Source: Vitrella brassicaformis | Lineage: Eukaryota > Sar > Vitrellaceae | Direction of reading: 5' to 3' | Length of the DNA stretch: 51,138 bases | Assembly: GCA_001179505.1 (NCBI GenBank) | Contig: CDMY01000487.1 | Coordinates: 1 to 51,138 of the forward strand | Shown here: positions 10,148 through 20,976 of the stretch, one piece after another | Numbering within the stretch: the first letter of the stretch is position 1 | How the letters are laid out: each line of letters begins with the position of its first letter | Notes under the pieces: generated by a model | Seen by the model: the letters and a program-made list of their open reading frames with translations, nothing else | Told to the model about the DNA's origin: nothing | Databases searched by the model: none | Position numbers and translations under genes: made by a program

Positions 10148-12098
10148 GTAAGCAAACGTCACGTCACGTCAGTTAGTCTCCTGTCGATTGGTCTCTCGCT
10201 GGTTTTGTGCGCGTGCAGGCGAAAGGCAGAGATGCCGAAGAAAGAAGAGACCCTTCTCCGTCAAAATCAGGCTCGAGGGGCCGGCCAGGCCAGATGGAGA
10301 GGAGGACGGCAGGAGCAGCCCAGACCCCAAGAGAACGAGGAGATGGACGCCGACGAGGAGATGGATGGCTCCCTGAACGAGGAAATGGAGCCGCCGACCA
10401 GCAGGAGAAGACTGGAGGAGTATGGGAATTCTGGCCAGAGAGAGCCTCATGTCATCTGTTTGCACCGTCCGCCTGTTTGTCTGTGCATCAGTGGCTTGGC
10501 AGCCCAGCAGCTGGCGGCAGCAGCAGCAGCAGCCATAGCAGCCCTGCAGCAGCTGGCGGACACAGCGAGGGCCAAGACAGCGTTGCAGATGGAGACCACC
10601 AGGTGCGTGGGCGAAAGTGTGTACACTCGAGTTTTCAGTGGACTATGATTTGCATCTACAGGTTGAGGGCCGAGATCCAACAGCTTCAGATGGTGTTCCA
10701 CCACCAAATGGCACAAAAGCAGGGCCACATCAACCGGTAATACATGCAAGCAGCATGCAAAAAGACACACGTCCATCCATGTATCAGTGCACCTATGGTC
10801 GATTCACAGGCTGGTGAGCGCCGTTCAAGAGGAAAGGAGCGGGCGGCGTGAAGACCTTCAGCGGTCGGTCGGCCACTGACTGGGGGGGTCGTACACGAGC
10901 GATTCTGACGGGCGTTTTGTTCTGTCATGTGCTGGTTGCAGCCACAGGGAGCAGGAGCAGCAGTGAGTGACGCTTTCGCTTCTCTCTGGGGTGTGCGGGT
11001 GTTTGTATGTCTTTGTGCATTTCTCTCTGTATGCGCAATACGCAAGAGCTCATGAAGGCCAAGGAGCAGCAGCTCGCAGTCGCCCAAGACAACGCCACAC
11101 GGTCAGCGCTCATTTGTGTAACCAATTGGACACGGGCTGATGTTTGTGTGCTCGATGAATTCATGAGCGCAGGTCACAGAGGGAGAAGGCGGCTGCCCAG
11201 CAGCTGACCGTCACCGCCCAGCAGGAGACCGCCGGTCTCAAAAGGTACGTCCCCACGTGCTCAACCTGCCCTTTTCCGGTTTCTTGTGTTGTGCAGAGCA
11301 AGGGAGGCAGATGCAAAGGCCAATCGGCAGGAGGTGTTGAAGTGAGCCAAGCCCCTGACACTGAGACAGACCTTTGTGTGTGTCTCCCATGTGTGAGTCA
11401 CTGCGTTGTCTGCTGCCCGTCCATCAGGCTGCAGGCGGACCTCCGCACACTCACCCACGAGAACAAAGGCCTGGCTGCCGAGAAGCACAAGAAGGAGGAG
11501 GAGCTCAAGACTAAGCAGCGGTAAGCAAACGTCACGTCACGTCAGTTAGTCTCCTGTCGATTGGTCTCTCGCTGGGTTTGTGCGCGTGCAGCGACTTTAC
11601 TGAGAGGGAGACATCCCTCAAACAAGAAGTCGAGCAGCTGCGCAAACACCAGATTGAGGGGTAAGTACGTGCTCACACAGTCGACCTGTTGTCTCTATGT
11701 CTCTCGATCATTTGGGGATCTATGCATGCAGGCTGACGGCTGAGCTGGCCGGGCTGCAGACCACCGAGGAGCTGAGTGAATTTTGTGAGCGGCTTGCGGA
11801 CATTCACGAGCAACAAATAAAGGACCTGGTCAAAGTCCAAAAGCTCAACAAGAAGGCAACGAAGGCGCTGCAAAGGAAGAAGGAGCAGGAGGCACGAAGT
11901 CAGGGGGAAGCGGACAGAACGAAGTGCATCATTTGCCAAAGCAGGGACTGCAACACCATGATAGTGCCATGCGGCCACGTCTGCGCATGCCGCGGCTGCG
12001 CGAATACCCTCGTGCGCCGGGGGAGCGCACAGAATCCGGCTACATGCCCTATGTGCCGCGAGATCATTGGACGTGTGGTCAGGGCCATTATCTCGTAG
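8916..12098 (+). CDS. Coiled-coil RING-finger protein (likely E3 ubiquitin ligase) of tandem exon modules
   Basis: Proposed exons: 8916-8992, 9065-9175, 9240-9314, 9384-9437, 9526-9546, 9623-9688, 9757-9849, 9922-9966, 10055-10147, 10219-10419, 10492-10602, 10662-10736, 10810-10863, 10942-10962, 11173-11244, 11297-11341, 11428-11520, 11592-11660, 11732-12098; about 580 residues. All internal exons start by completing a codon with one base and end with two (phase 2-2), so each can be skipped or duplicated without a frameshift. The product is Ala/Gln/Glu/Arg-rich coiled coil (LAAQQLAAAAAAAIAA, HKKEEELKTK) ending in a C3HC4 RING: CIIC, CGH, CRGC, CPMC (last about 60 residues). Exons 1-9 and 10-17 are diverged copies. 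Such RINGs recruit E2 enzymes; the substrate is unknown. The start is uncertain because ATG 8804 lies in another frame. Confidence 0.72.
10219..11520 (+). repeat. Exon module B of the RING gene
   Basis: Diverged tandem copy of module A. Matching exons keep their lengths (111, 75, 54, 21, 45 and 93 nt), except that B's first exon (201 nt) is longer, the 72-nt exon replaces a 93-nt exon, and the homologue of exon 9623-9688 has lost its acceptor. Confidence 0.85.
11039..11101 (+). pseudogene. Decayed exon in RING module B (lost splice acceptor)
   Basis: This is the counterpart of exon 9623-9688. In module A the acceptor reads GCGCAG before GGCTCAGG; here it reads GCGCAA followed by TACGCAAG, so the AG is gone. 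The nearest downstream AGs (exon starts 11047 or 11049) would shift the frame. Skipping the exon keeps the frame because it is phase 2-2, so I left it out of the model. Confidence 0.6.
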
Positions 12099-12192
12099 TG
12101 ACACATAGGCATCTCCCTGACGGGCTGCCTCCCTGACTGACTGACTGACTGGTTGCCTCCCTGGCTTCCCCCCTGACGGACTGACGAGCCAG

Positions 12193-12860
12193 GTTGGCGG
12201 ACGGCAAGACGTACCGGGACATGGTGCTCAGGTGAGACATGCCCCTCCCACTGAGACAGACCTTTGTGTGTGTGTCTCTCATGTGTGACTCACATGGTTG
12301 TCTGCTGCCCGTCCACCAGGTTGCAGGCCGAAATCCGCACACTCACCGACAACAACAACGGCCTCGCAGCCGAGAAGGAGAAGAAGGAGGAGGAGCTCAA
12401 GATCAAGGAGGGGTAAGCAAACAAACGTCAGTTAGTCACCTGTCGATCGATCCATCGCTGGGTATGTGTTCCTGCAGGGCCTTTGCTGAGAGGGAGACAT
12501 CCCTAAAGCAAGAAGTCGCCACGTCAGTCACGGAGGCGCACGGCAACTGGCTGCCTTGTCTCTCTTCGATGCACACGCCCATGGGTGTGTGTCTATCTGT
12601 GTTGGTCATGCAGCGCCACAGAGAAGGCGGACAGGCTGGAGGCCACATTAGAAGAGGTGCTGCAAAAGGAAGAGGCAAGAGTGGAGGCCGCCCTGTGCGT
12701 CATCTGCCAGGCCGTACCATACACCACCGTCTTCCCGTGTGGCCACATGTGTGCCTGTGGGGAGTGCGCGGAGGACTTGATGCGCAGGCGCAGGAGCTCG
12801 AGGCGGTGCCCCATGTGCCGCGAACAAATTGGGGATTACACGACTGTGTATCAGGCTTGA
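12193..12860 (+). CDS. Third, partial exon cassette ending in a second RING finger
   Basis: Exons 12193-12231, 12320-12412, 12478-12522 and 12614-12860 keep phase 2 throughout and end in a stop at 12858-12860. The encoded tail is coiled coil (EEVLQKEEARVEAALC) then a C3HC4 RING: CVIC, CGH, CGEC, CPMC. There is no in-frame ATG or obvious promoter in the 94 bp after the previous stop. The first two exons and the intron between them are almost identical to 9928-10103 of module A. Two readings fit: an alternative 3' end, reached if an upstream exon skips 11732-12098 and joins 12193, giving the same coiled coil with another RING; or a 5'-truncated duplicate gene. The intact frame and all RING cysteines argue against long decay. 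Confidence 0.6.
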
Positions 12861-13544
12861 ATGAGTGAATGAATGACTGGCTGGCTCCCCGACTGGCTGC
12901 CTGACCGGCTGTAGACTGACTGATTGATTGGGTGACTGATTGATGGGACGTGATCGACGTCAGGCTGAGGCTGGATAGGGGAGAGGGGATGGATATCGTT
13001 GGCTACATTATATATCAGTCTTGTCGTATTTTGACCAATGGGCTGTTCTTCCCTACTCGGGGTGACTTGATTGTGCGTGTGGTTGGATAGAGACGATCCT
13101 GTCGTATCGCTAATTCTTTCAAGGATTCACGTACTTTCTCTGCGGCCAAGGCAGCCAACCAGACTCACCCACGTCCACACATCCATAGAAACGCATTCAC
13201 TCACTCACACACACACACACACACGCGCACCTGTCCCCGCCTTCCTCTCTGCTGCATCGAATCGAGCCGCGACAGAGCCATGCCATCCCTAGCTAAGCAT
13301 GCCCACCCCATACACACACAACACAACGCAGGGCAGGGCAGGGCAGGGCAGGGCACGCACAGCACATGCCAGAGTATATATACGGACGGCTATATATCCA
13401 CATAACATGCAGGCCAGCCAGCCAGCCAGCCATGAAGGAATGCCATGAATGAATCTACTCAGTCCGCCTCCCTCCCTCGCTCCCACTCTCTCCCTATCTA
13501 CGCCACGCCTGGGTGTGTCTGCTGCATGTGGGTGTGTGTGTCTA
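12861..13544. other. Convergent 3' flank, no gene seen
   Basis: Separates the RING cassette stop from the stop of the radial-spoke gene. It contains (GACT)n and (TGAATGAA) runs, a (CA)n tract near 13205 and a (GGGCA)n run near 13331-13355. No coding signal. Confidence 0.5.
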
Positions 13545-16034
13545 TCAGTCCTCCCCCTCCTCGGGCGGGGCGTTCTCGTCGATCTCGCCACCATCTGTGT
13601 GACACACACACACACACACACACGTGTACACAAGTGACACAGGTGAATGGGCGGCTTCACGTGTGTGTACCTGACGGCAGTTCCTCCTCCAGTGGGTGCG
13701 GCTCTGGCTGCTCGACCAAATCCTCGGGCTCCTCCTGAATGTCACCTGCGCGCACACAAGCGGAGAGCAGGGGAGAGAGAGGGAGTGCGTGTCGGCTGAT
13801 GCCCTCCCTCCCTGTGTGAGGGCGTTGCGTTGCGTAGGGTACCAGGTGCGGTTGGGTAGAAGGGCGGCACGCCAGCCTTCAGGCCATAGCCTATGTACAC
13901 AGTCACGTACTTCTTGCCCTGTAAGTGGGACGGACAGATACAACACACACACACACACACACAGACAGACAGGATACACACACACACAGGAGAGAGAGAA
14001 GCAGACACGCGTGCTGCGCGTGGCTGTGTGCGCTCCTTCTCCCTGTCTGCACTGGGCTGCACTGCAGTCCACTTGACTTGACTGACCTGTGCAGCAATGA
14101 CAGCCCCGGGCCATCTGAGGCTCTTGACGACCGTGACGGCGTAGCTCGTGGCGGCGTCCTTGACCGTGTAGGGCGCCGTGTCGCCCACCTGCTTGACCGA
14201 CCACGCACTCTCAGACTCGCCTACCGCTGCGGTAATTATCACACAACAAACACAATACAGATAACTAACAGGGGGCGGCACAAGTGTGTGTGGTGGTGGG
14301 GTGAGGTGACTTACGTGGGTCAGTGTCCAGCGTGCGAAGGATGTCCTGCGGCGGGTCAGCCTCCTTCTGCGCATTGATCTGCACCCAGACACCCAGACAC
14401 ACATGTGCCTTGCTGTTGGTGGTTCTCCGGCAATGTTGCCTGACCTCATTGGCCTTCTGCGGCTCGGCCTCCTCGTCTACCTCGGGATACTGGGTCTTGC
14501 CTGCGGATGGATGGATGGATGGATGCGTGTGTGTGTGTGTGCGTGTGTCGGTAGGTACCGTTGATGAGTATGTAGTCCCTGCAGTGCGTCCACTTGTCGG
14601 CCGACGCGAAGTCCTCGCCGACCGGGTACTCAAACTCCAAATCCTCCTCAATGCCCTCTGTTAAACAGGCACACACACGCAAACAAATCTGGTCTATCTG
14701 TGTTGTCTGTCGTTGGCGGCGGGTGTGTGGTGGTGTGTGTGTTGATGTACCGCCCTCCTCTTGTGGTTTGAAGAGGCCGGCAGGGCACAGCACCGTATCG
14801 CTACTGATCAACGCTATCTGGCAACTGACCCACACACCAACACATGAATCATGTGTCTGTCTGTGTGGAGGGAGGGCGTCTGTGGATGCCTTTCTCTGTC
14901 TGCCTGTGTGTTACCGGAGGAGTTGTTTCTCCGTGCCGGGGAACCAGGGGTGGGAAATCACCAGACGATTCAGATCGCCTGCGTCCACCCCTCCACACAC
15001 ACACCAACAGGCGCAAATGTGGCGTCTGTCCGTGGGTTTGTGTGTGTGGAGGGGTGGTGTGTCTTGCCGGTGAACAGCTTCTTGATCTGACGGGCAGCTA
15101 GAATCTGCACCCACACACCCAAAGTGACGTTCGAATGCTCTTGGTGTGTGCGGTGTTGTGTGCACCGTACCTCCTTGGGCAACGCGTCAGGCAGCAGCAC
15201 CCACGGCTCCAATACTACGCACACACATATGACGAGCACTTGCACTCGCCACCGCTCGTGTGTGTGTGTGTGTGTGTGTGTGATACCGTTATTGGTGACC
15301 CAGTAGGTGTATGTGTTGACGCCCGTGCCGCGCGCCTCTACCTCAGGGTCGGCACCTGACACACACACACACACACACACACGCAGGGATGGATGTGCGA
15401 GAGGTTTGGTTGTGTGGTGGCTGGCTGGTACACTTACTCTCGTCGATGCCTTCGATCTGCCCCTCCGCTACGTAATAGTCGCGCTCAGTCCCTGCACCAC
15501 ACACATGGCGTTCCTCTGGTCAATGTGCGTGTAGCGTGCGACGCCCAACCAATGCGTTCGTCACATCTGTCCGCCCATCCCATCCCCTCAGCCGCCCACT
15601 CACCGAGTATCTTGCCCCAGAAACGGAGCGACTGCAGGCCAGGAGTGTTCGCGCCCAGACGCTGGACCCACAACACAACACAACACAACACAACACAACA
15701 GAACAGAACAGAACAGAACAGAACAGAACATACACACGACTGACAGCGCCCTCCGATCTCCCCCCCCAACGCTCCCACGCACCCACCCTGAGTGAGCACG
15801 CGAGTCGGTACGTTTCCGTCTTGCTGAAACCGACGCCCGCCCACTCGAGGATGGCGGCCTCCTCCATGAAGTTGGGCAGCGACGGCACCGGCAGCGCAGA
15901 CCCGTCCTCGCCCGCCGGCACCTATTAGCACCCATCGGCAGGACACGTCAACGCACAAACAGAGAGCTGCCGGGTGACTTACCGAGGTGAGGTTGACGGT
16001 CTCTGCCATCCATTTCTGCAAACGCTCCTGAGCA

Positions 16035-16066
<32 letters not shown>

Positions 16067-16371
16067 CACATCCACAGCCAGCCATCCTTCCCGCGCGCAT
16101 TAGGCATTCATTCACGTCGCTCCGGTGGCTCACCCACCAGTAGTGCGGGGTCCTCGGGCATGGGCAGCACCTGGTCGGGCGAGGACTCGCTGGGGAACGA
16201 GGTCTCCTTGATGTATCGCGAGAAGGCCTCGAAGGTGTCATAGGCGTCGGCGGGTTTCTCGGTGATGACCTTGGAGAGCACATGGGTCATGTGCTCGAAG
16301 AGGTTCTTGCCGCCGCCATGGTCCTTCTTCAGGAAGGCCAACGCCGAATCTACAGTCACCTCAGACGTCAT
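13545..16371 (-). CDS. Radial spoke head protein 4/6 (RSPH4A/RSPH6A family)
   Basis: Seventeen exons: 16371-16138, 16027-15983, 15921-15787, 15661-15604, 15491-15438, 15355-15287, 15214-15171, 15104-15068, 14978-14915, 14824-14751, 14657-14559, 14500-14445, 14378-14315, 14220-14087, 13918-13843, 13745-13671, 13594-13545; 455 residues. An in-frame ATG at 16422 would add 17 residues. Family hallmarks: the N-terminal NLFEHMTHVLSKVITEKPADA block, FMEEAAILEWAGVGF, GTGVNTYTYWVTN, IKKLFTGDLNRLVISHPWFP (where family members read FTGxLxxxVxSYPxFPGxE) and YVTVYIGYGLKAG. The C-terminus is acidic. The family forms the radial spoke head of motile 9+2 axonemes, so the organism should make flagella. One donor (after 15068) is GC. 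The acceptor at 14220 has an in-frame alternative 6 nt upstream in the transcript. Confidence 0.93.
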
Positions 16372-16623
16372 TTCGGGCGAGAAAGAGGAGGGTCTCGTGC
16401 GAGCTGGAGGCCTCCTCGCCAAGCCGTGGCCAGGAGACGAAGGCTTGTCGCCGGACGACGGTCACGCCGTCCTCTCGATCCAATGATACATGTGGCAGGG
16501 CATTGCAGCGTACACAAAAACACATACAGATCCACAGATCCACTTGATTTGGCAGACACACGACACACTGCCCTCTCCAAAGACACACAGAGTTTTCCCA
16601 TCCCATCCATCGGTCACATCTAC
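16372..16623. other. Short gap between two - strand genes
   Basis: 252 bp between the radial-spoke start and the RlmN-like stop. It must hold the promoter of the former; no motif is evident. Confidence 0.4.
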
Positions 16624-19114
16624 TCACATCGTCACCCTGCCTGTGCCCTGCCCCATCCGCCTCACATCCACAACCGCACGGCCAGCCTGATGTGGTGGCT
16701 GGGGGTGTGGGTGGGTCTGGCCGCTGCTCACGGCGGCCGGCGCGTCTGCTGCACCAGGGGAGCCATTGATGAGCCCATGGTGGTCTTGTGCAGTGCCGCT
16801 GCCATAGTGCTGCAGCTGCAGCTGGCCACAGGCGCCCTGGATGTCCAGACCCCTGGGCTCCCTCACTGTACACGTGAACTTGTAGCTATGCGCCGCCTGC
16901 ACCACACACATCACACACATCGATTGCGTCTGTCTGGTGCACCTGTCAGTGTGTGCGTGGCGCGGGCATGGCTGCGTACGTCTCTGAAGGCCTGGATTCT
17001 GTCGCGTGAAGGTGTCCGGAGTGCCTCGTCGCTGCCGGTCCAAGGGCTGAAGGGCAGCAGGTTGAGCCTGACTCGGTCCTTGCCGGGTATCCTGGTGAGT
17101 GGGTCGATCAGCGACACGAACGAGTCGATCTGCTCGGGCAGGTCGGTGATGCCCACGATCAGCAGGAGCTCGATGAACAGGTTGCGCGAGTCGCGACGTT
17201 GCCTTATCACGCCCCTGCAAACAAGGAAATGCAGGATGATATGGCGTTCTTCTTGTCTGTTCGCCTCTTTGTCGTTCTGTCCTCTATACTCGAATGCGTC
17301 TCTGAGTTCCTCCAGTGAGTGCGTCATGGTTGGCACCAGCAGCCGACGGGCCTCTTGATCAGCCTGCACCCATCGATCCATCCATCCATCCATCCACAGT
17401 TCCATCAGAGAGACGGTGGCTTGTTTCTTGTGTTGTGTTACTTACCGTGAGGAGTGCCCACGAGAGGACGGTGTTGAGGTTGGCCAGGCCGTGGATGGCC
17501 TCAGGCGACGGGCCCATCGTACTCACCGACAAACGGGACGGACCGAAGGCAAAGCCGCCCTGGTCGAGCAAGATCTGATGCACCGACACCCACAGTTTAA
17601 ACAAGCGCCAGAAATGCGTGTGTGTCTTTGGTTTTTGTCACCTCGCACGCTTTGCTGAGGTTGTGGATGTTCTCTGTGGGCTCGCCCATGCCGGCCACCA
17701 CACACGTCTGCACAGGAGGCAGCCCGTACCTGTCACACACACACACACCGTGCAGACAAACAGACTCTGTGTGTGTGTGTTTGTCTGAGTGTGGGTTGCT
17801 CACTCTCTGGCGAGTTTGATGGCCAGGTAGACCTGCCCCACAATCTCATCGACCTCCAGGTTCCGACGGAGCCCAAACGCACCGCTCGCACACGGACGAC
17901 ACGAATGGCTGCAGCCAACCTGCAGCCGACGAGAGGAGGAGAAACACAAACACCAGCATTCCCGGCATGTAGCCATTTCCCTCCCTCCCTCCCTCCCACT
18001 GACTGACTGACTGACTGACCTGTGTGGATATGCACACGGACGTCTTCTTGACGTGTGGCAGCAGCATCGTCTCGATCCGCTCCCCGTCACCCAGCCGCAC
18101 ATCCATCTTGACCGCACCATCAGCGCTCCGCTGCAGCCCCGCCACATCCACAGGTGGCCGATCCACCACCGTCTGGAAGATGTGTGAAAATGCCCCCGAG
18201 AAGCCGTACCGGCCCTCCAGCTCCCGGGGCTCCATCATCCACGGGTCTGCCCCATCCCTCAGCACCTTCCACACCTTCTTGGCACGCCCCTCGCCATTGA
18301 GCTTGTAGCCCAGCTCGCCCGGCGTCATGGCCAAGAGGTCGGGCAAGCGCCGGTTGGACGGCATCTGGAAGGACGAGATGGACCGACGCCGCCCCCCTTG
18401 CTGATAGCCATAGCTGGTGCCGTAGGAACGTGACGGCGAGTGTGATGGAGCAGGGGGTAGATAGCGAGGCATAGAGGGTGCCGGGCGTCGGAGGACGGTG
18501 GAGCCATCGGTCCAGCCGAGCGGGGTGCTGGCCGGTTGCTGCCTGGGGGTAGGGGGAGGTGTACGTGGGGACTGCGTCGGTCGCTGCAACGACGGTAGTA
18601 GATGAGATGGGACATTGTTGCTGTTGACCTGCGGTCTCGCAGAAGGAACCGGCGAGCGATCCGCATGAGTGCGTCCGCTCTCGCTAGTGACAGCCGTGTG
18701 CTCATCGACCACTTGCGTCCTTCCCTCCGCTGCCTGATGCTCCATTGCCTCGACATCTCCCATCTGTTCTTGCCTCAGCCGCGCTCTCTCCCGCTGCCCT
18801 CTCAGCGTCTTCTGCGACCGAGGCCGCTCCACAGGCCGACGGCGGGGCAGCCGGTGGCCCACCTTCAGACGCAGACGCGGTGACTCAGACGAGGAGCCGC
18901 AGAAGGTCTCCAGCTCCTGGAAGTAGACCGACTCGAACGACAGTTGTGACTCATCGTCTGCCTTCTTCAGCCTGGCGCGAGCAGGTACGTGGCGGTAGGG
19001 ACGGGCGAGGCGGCGTGATGGTCGCTGTAGGTGAGGAGGGAGGAAGGATGGGCAGATCTCGGCATGCATGAGGTGCCATAGAAGGCAAAACGTTGCGAAG
19101 CTGAAGAGCCACAT
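16624..19114 (-). CDS. RlmN/Cfr-family radical-SAM rRNA adenine methyltransferase, plastid-type leader
   Basis: Exons 19114-18020, 17919-17804, 17729-17642, 17574-17446, 17363-17290, 17214-16980, 16896-16624; 669 residues. The radical-SAM cluster motif CSHSCRPC (CX3CX2C, about residues 368-375) is followed by NLEVDEIVGQV, VVAGMGEPTENIHN and RLSVSTMGPSPEAIHGLA, all RlmN signatures. DIQGACGQL (Cys about 602) matches the C-terminal cysteine that carries the methyl group in RlmN. The family methylates C2 of adenine 2503 in 23S rRNA (and some tRNAs). The start at Met 19114 gives a hydrophobic segment (MWLFSFATFCLLWHLMHA) then an Arg/Pro-rich stretch, a bipartite plastid leader; in-frame Mets exist upstream at 19174 and 19171. 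Residues 60-290 are a Ser/Pro/Arg-rich extension absent from bacterial RlmN. Confidence 0.9.
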
Positions 19115-19239
19115 GACGCTGTAAGGGAGGCTGGTGGGACAGTCTCTATGGACTCTGCCTCTCTCCTGCATCATCCACACTTGCGAGCTTGGCTGCAAAC
19201 CCCTCCACCCTATCAAACCCTGCGCTGCTCGACATAAGC
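19115..19239. promoter_or_regulatory. Compact bidirectional promoter region
   Basis: Only 125 bp separate the RlmN-like start (19114, -) from the membrane-protein start (19240, +). Both products look plastid-targeted, so co-expression from a shared promoter is plausible. No motif identified. Confidence 0.5.
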
Positions 19240-20976
19240 ATGAAGCGACTTAAGCGGCTGATTGTCGCGGCTGTGGCTGCCTCCGCCTCACTCGCGAGAG
19301 CAAGCGAAGATACAGTGGCGTTCACACACCGGGTGCCAAGACGATGCGTCAGAGAGCGGCGTGCACATGCCCATCCACGTGATCTCGATGATGCAGCAGT
19401 GGAGGTCGCCAGCCAGCCCCATCTCGTGACGGCGACAGACCATCACGTTCCTTATCCGCTTTTCAATGTCACCGGAGCTCCGCTGCTCATCGACGAGGGC
19501 AGCCATCACGCGGACCACGTCCTCGCCCCTCCCTCCCCCTCCCCCTCCCGCCCCTCCGCCGTGTCGTCCGCCCGCAGATTCAAGCAACGGCGAAAGACGG
19601 CCCTTCACGCCATGATTGACCGCATCCGTTCGTATGGACTTGCTGGTATGCTGTCGTATGGTGTGCTCAACGCTCTCTACTACACTGTGGCTGTGGCGCT
19701 GGCCTGGTGCTGCCGCATGACGTGTCCCTCTATGGCTGCCCCGTCGCTTCGCTGCGCCACTCAGCGGTTCGTGAAGGTGTTTGTGTTGGTGTGGGCGGGC
19801 AGTCAGGTGACCAAGGGGCTGCGGGCCGCCATGGCCGTCATGATCGCGCCGTTCGTGGACAAGGTGCTCGCGGCCACGCAGAGGAGGCTGCGGCTCAAGA
19901 CGAGGGAGAGGGCGTTTGCCGTGTGCTGCATCATGCTGCTTGGGGGCACCTTTGGGGTGTTCGGTGTGCTGGTGCTGTCCTCATGCATGCCAGCGGTTTT
20001 GCTGACCACACCGGCAGCAGCCTTCATGCCGCCTCCAACGATCATGCAGCAGCAGCCCCAATGGTCACTGGCCCTCCCTCTTGCGTCGATGCTCTCTTAT
20101 CATCTGACAAGGGTCTTCAACAACGGTCCCAGTGGACTGGAATACGGCAGCGATGGGGATACCGATGAGCAGGGCGGCCCCTGGGGGTGGAAAAGCGAGG
20201 GCGATGTGCTCAAGAAGAGGGGCAAGACCATCAGAGGACCCTTCAGCCCCTCAGCTGCACCACCACCGGAGGACAGAGAGCCGATGCAGCTACTGGCTGA
20301 TCTGGTCAACACCCACGATGACAGCTCTGCTATCATCACACAAGCCGAGGAAGGGACGGTAGAGGAACTCGAGGCTGAGGACGAGCAGCCGGTTGGCAAG
20401 AAGGCCCCACCCACCCCACCCAAGTCGCCCGTGTCGGGGTGGAACATCCACCCCAAGTGGATGACAGGCCGCTGGCACATCCCCTCTGAATGCCTGTCGG
20501 TCGTCCCCCACTCCCTCTGGCTGCTCAGCCCCCCACAGCAGGCGGCTCTCATCACCGCTCTGGGGACGCTGCAGCACTCCCGCATTCAGCTGCTCCCGCG
20601 CGGCAACCTGACCGTCTCCCCGCCATCACCCTCTCTCCAGCCCCTCTCCTGGCGCTTCACGCCCGCCACACGCCGCCTTGTCGTGGAGCTCCAGATGAGT
20701 GACGACACGGGGTGGGTGCTGCGGTATAGCGGTCGGGTCAAGTGGGACAGGGGCGTGTTCATGCACTGTGACGGGAGCGGTGCCGTCCGCCTGAGGACTA
20801 AGGACGACAGCGATGGTGACATGCCTGTTGTTGCGCAGGGGCCGTTTGAGTATCTGATGCCGCGGGGCGAGCGGAGGCGCGAGAACAAGGGGCGGGGGAG
20901 GGTGCTGGCTGAGTGGCGAGAGGGCGCTGACAAGATAGCGCCATTTAGACCTGCCCTGGTGCTGCCGACTATCTGA
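19240..20976 (+). CDS. Plastid multi-pass membrane protein, conserved in plants and algae, unknown function
   Basis: Intronless frame of 578 residues, unusual here. ATG 19240 was chosen because it gives a signal-peptide-like start (MKRLKRLIVAAVAASASLA) followed by a basic region with RRFKQRRK. Residues about 134-275 hold three or four hydrophobic segments with the text GMLSYGVLNALYYTVAVALA, RFVKVFVLVWAGSQVTKGLR and APFVDKVL. From memory this block closely resembles a family of plant chloroplast membrane proteins of unknown function. Residues 300-400 are acidic and Pro-rich. The last 180 residues (from about HPKWMTGRWHIP, with WRFTPATRRLVVELQM) form a separate, beta-rich-looking domain that I do not recognise. 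It shares a promoter region with the RlmN-like gene. Confidence 0.8.
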   Translation: MKRLKRLIVAAVAASASLARASEDTVAFTHRVPRRCVRERRAHAHPRDLDDAAVEVASQPHLVTATDHHVPYPLFNVTGAPLLIDEGSHHADHVLAPPSPSPSRPSAVSSARRFKQRRKTALHAMIDRIRSYGLAGMLSYGVLNALYYTVAVALAWCCRMTCPSMAAPSLRCATQRFVKVFVLVWAGSQVTKGLRAAMAVMIAPFVDKVLAATQRRLRLKTRERAFAVCCIMLLGGTFGVFGVLVLSSCMPAVLLTTPAAAFMPPPTIMQQQPQWSLALPLASMLSYHLTRVFNNGPSGLEYGSDGDTDEQGGPWGWKSEGDVLKKRGKTIRGPFSPSAAPPPEDREPMQLLADLVNTHDDSSAIITQAEEGTVEELEAEDEQPVGKKAPPTPPKSPVSGWNIHPKWMTGRWHIPSECLSVVPHSLWLLSPPQQAALITALGTLQHSRIQLLPRGNLTVSPPSPSLQPLSWRFTPATRRLVVELQMSDDTGWVLRYSGRVKWDRGVFMHCDGSGAVRLRTKDDSDGDMPVVAQGPFEYLMPRGERRRENKGRGRVLAEWREGADKIAPFRPALVLPTI

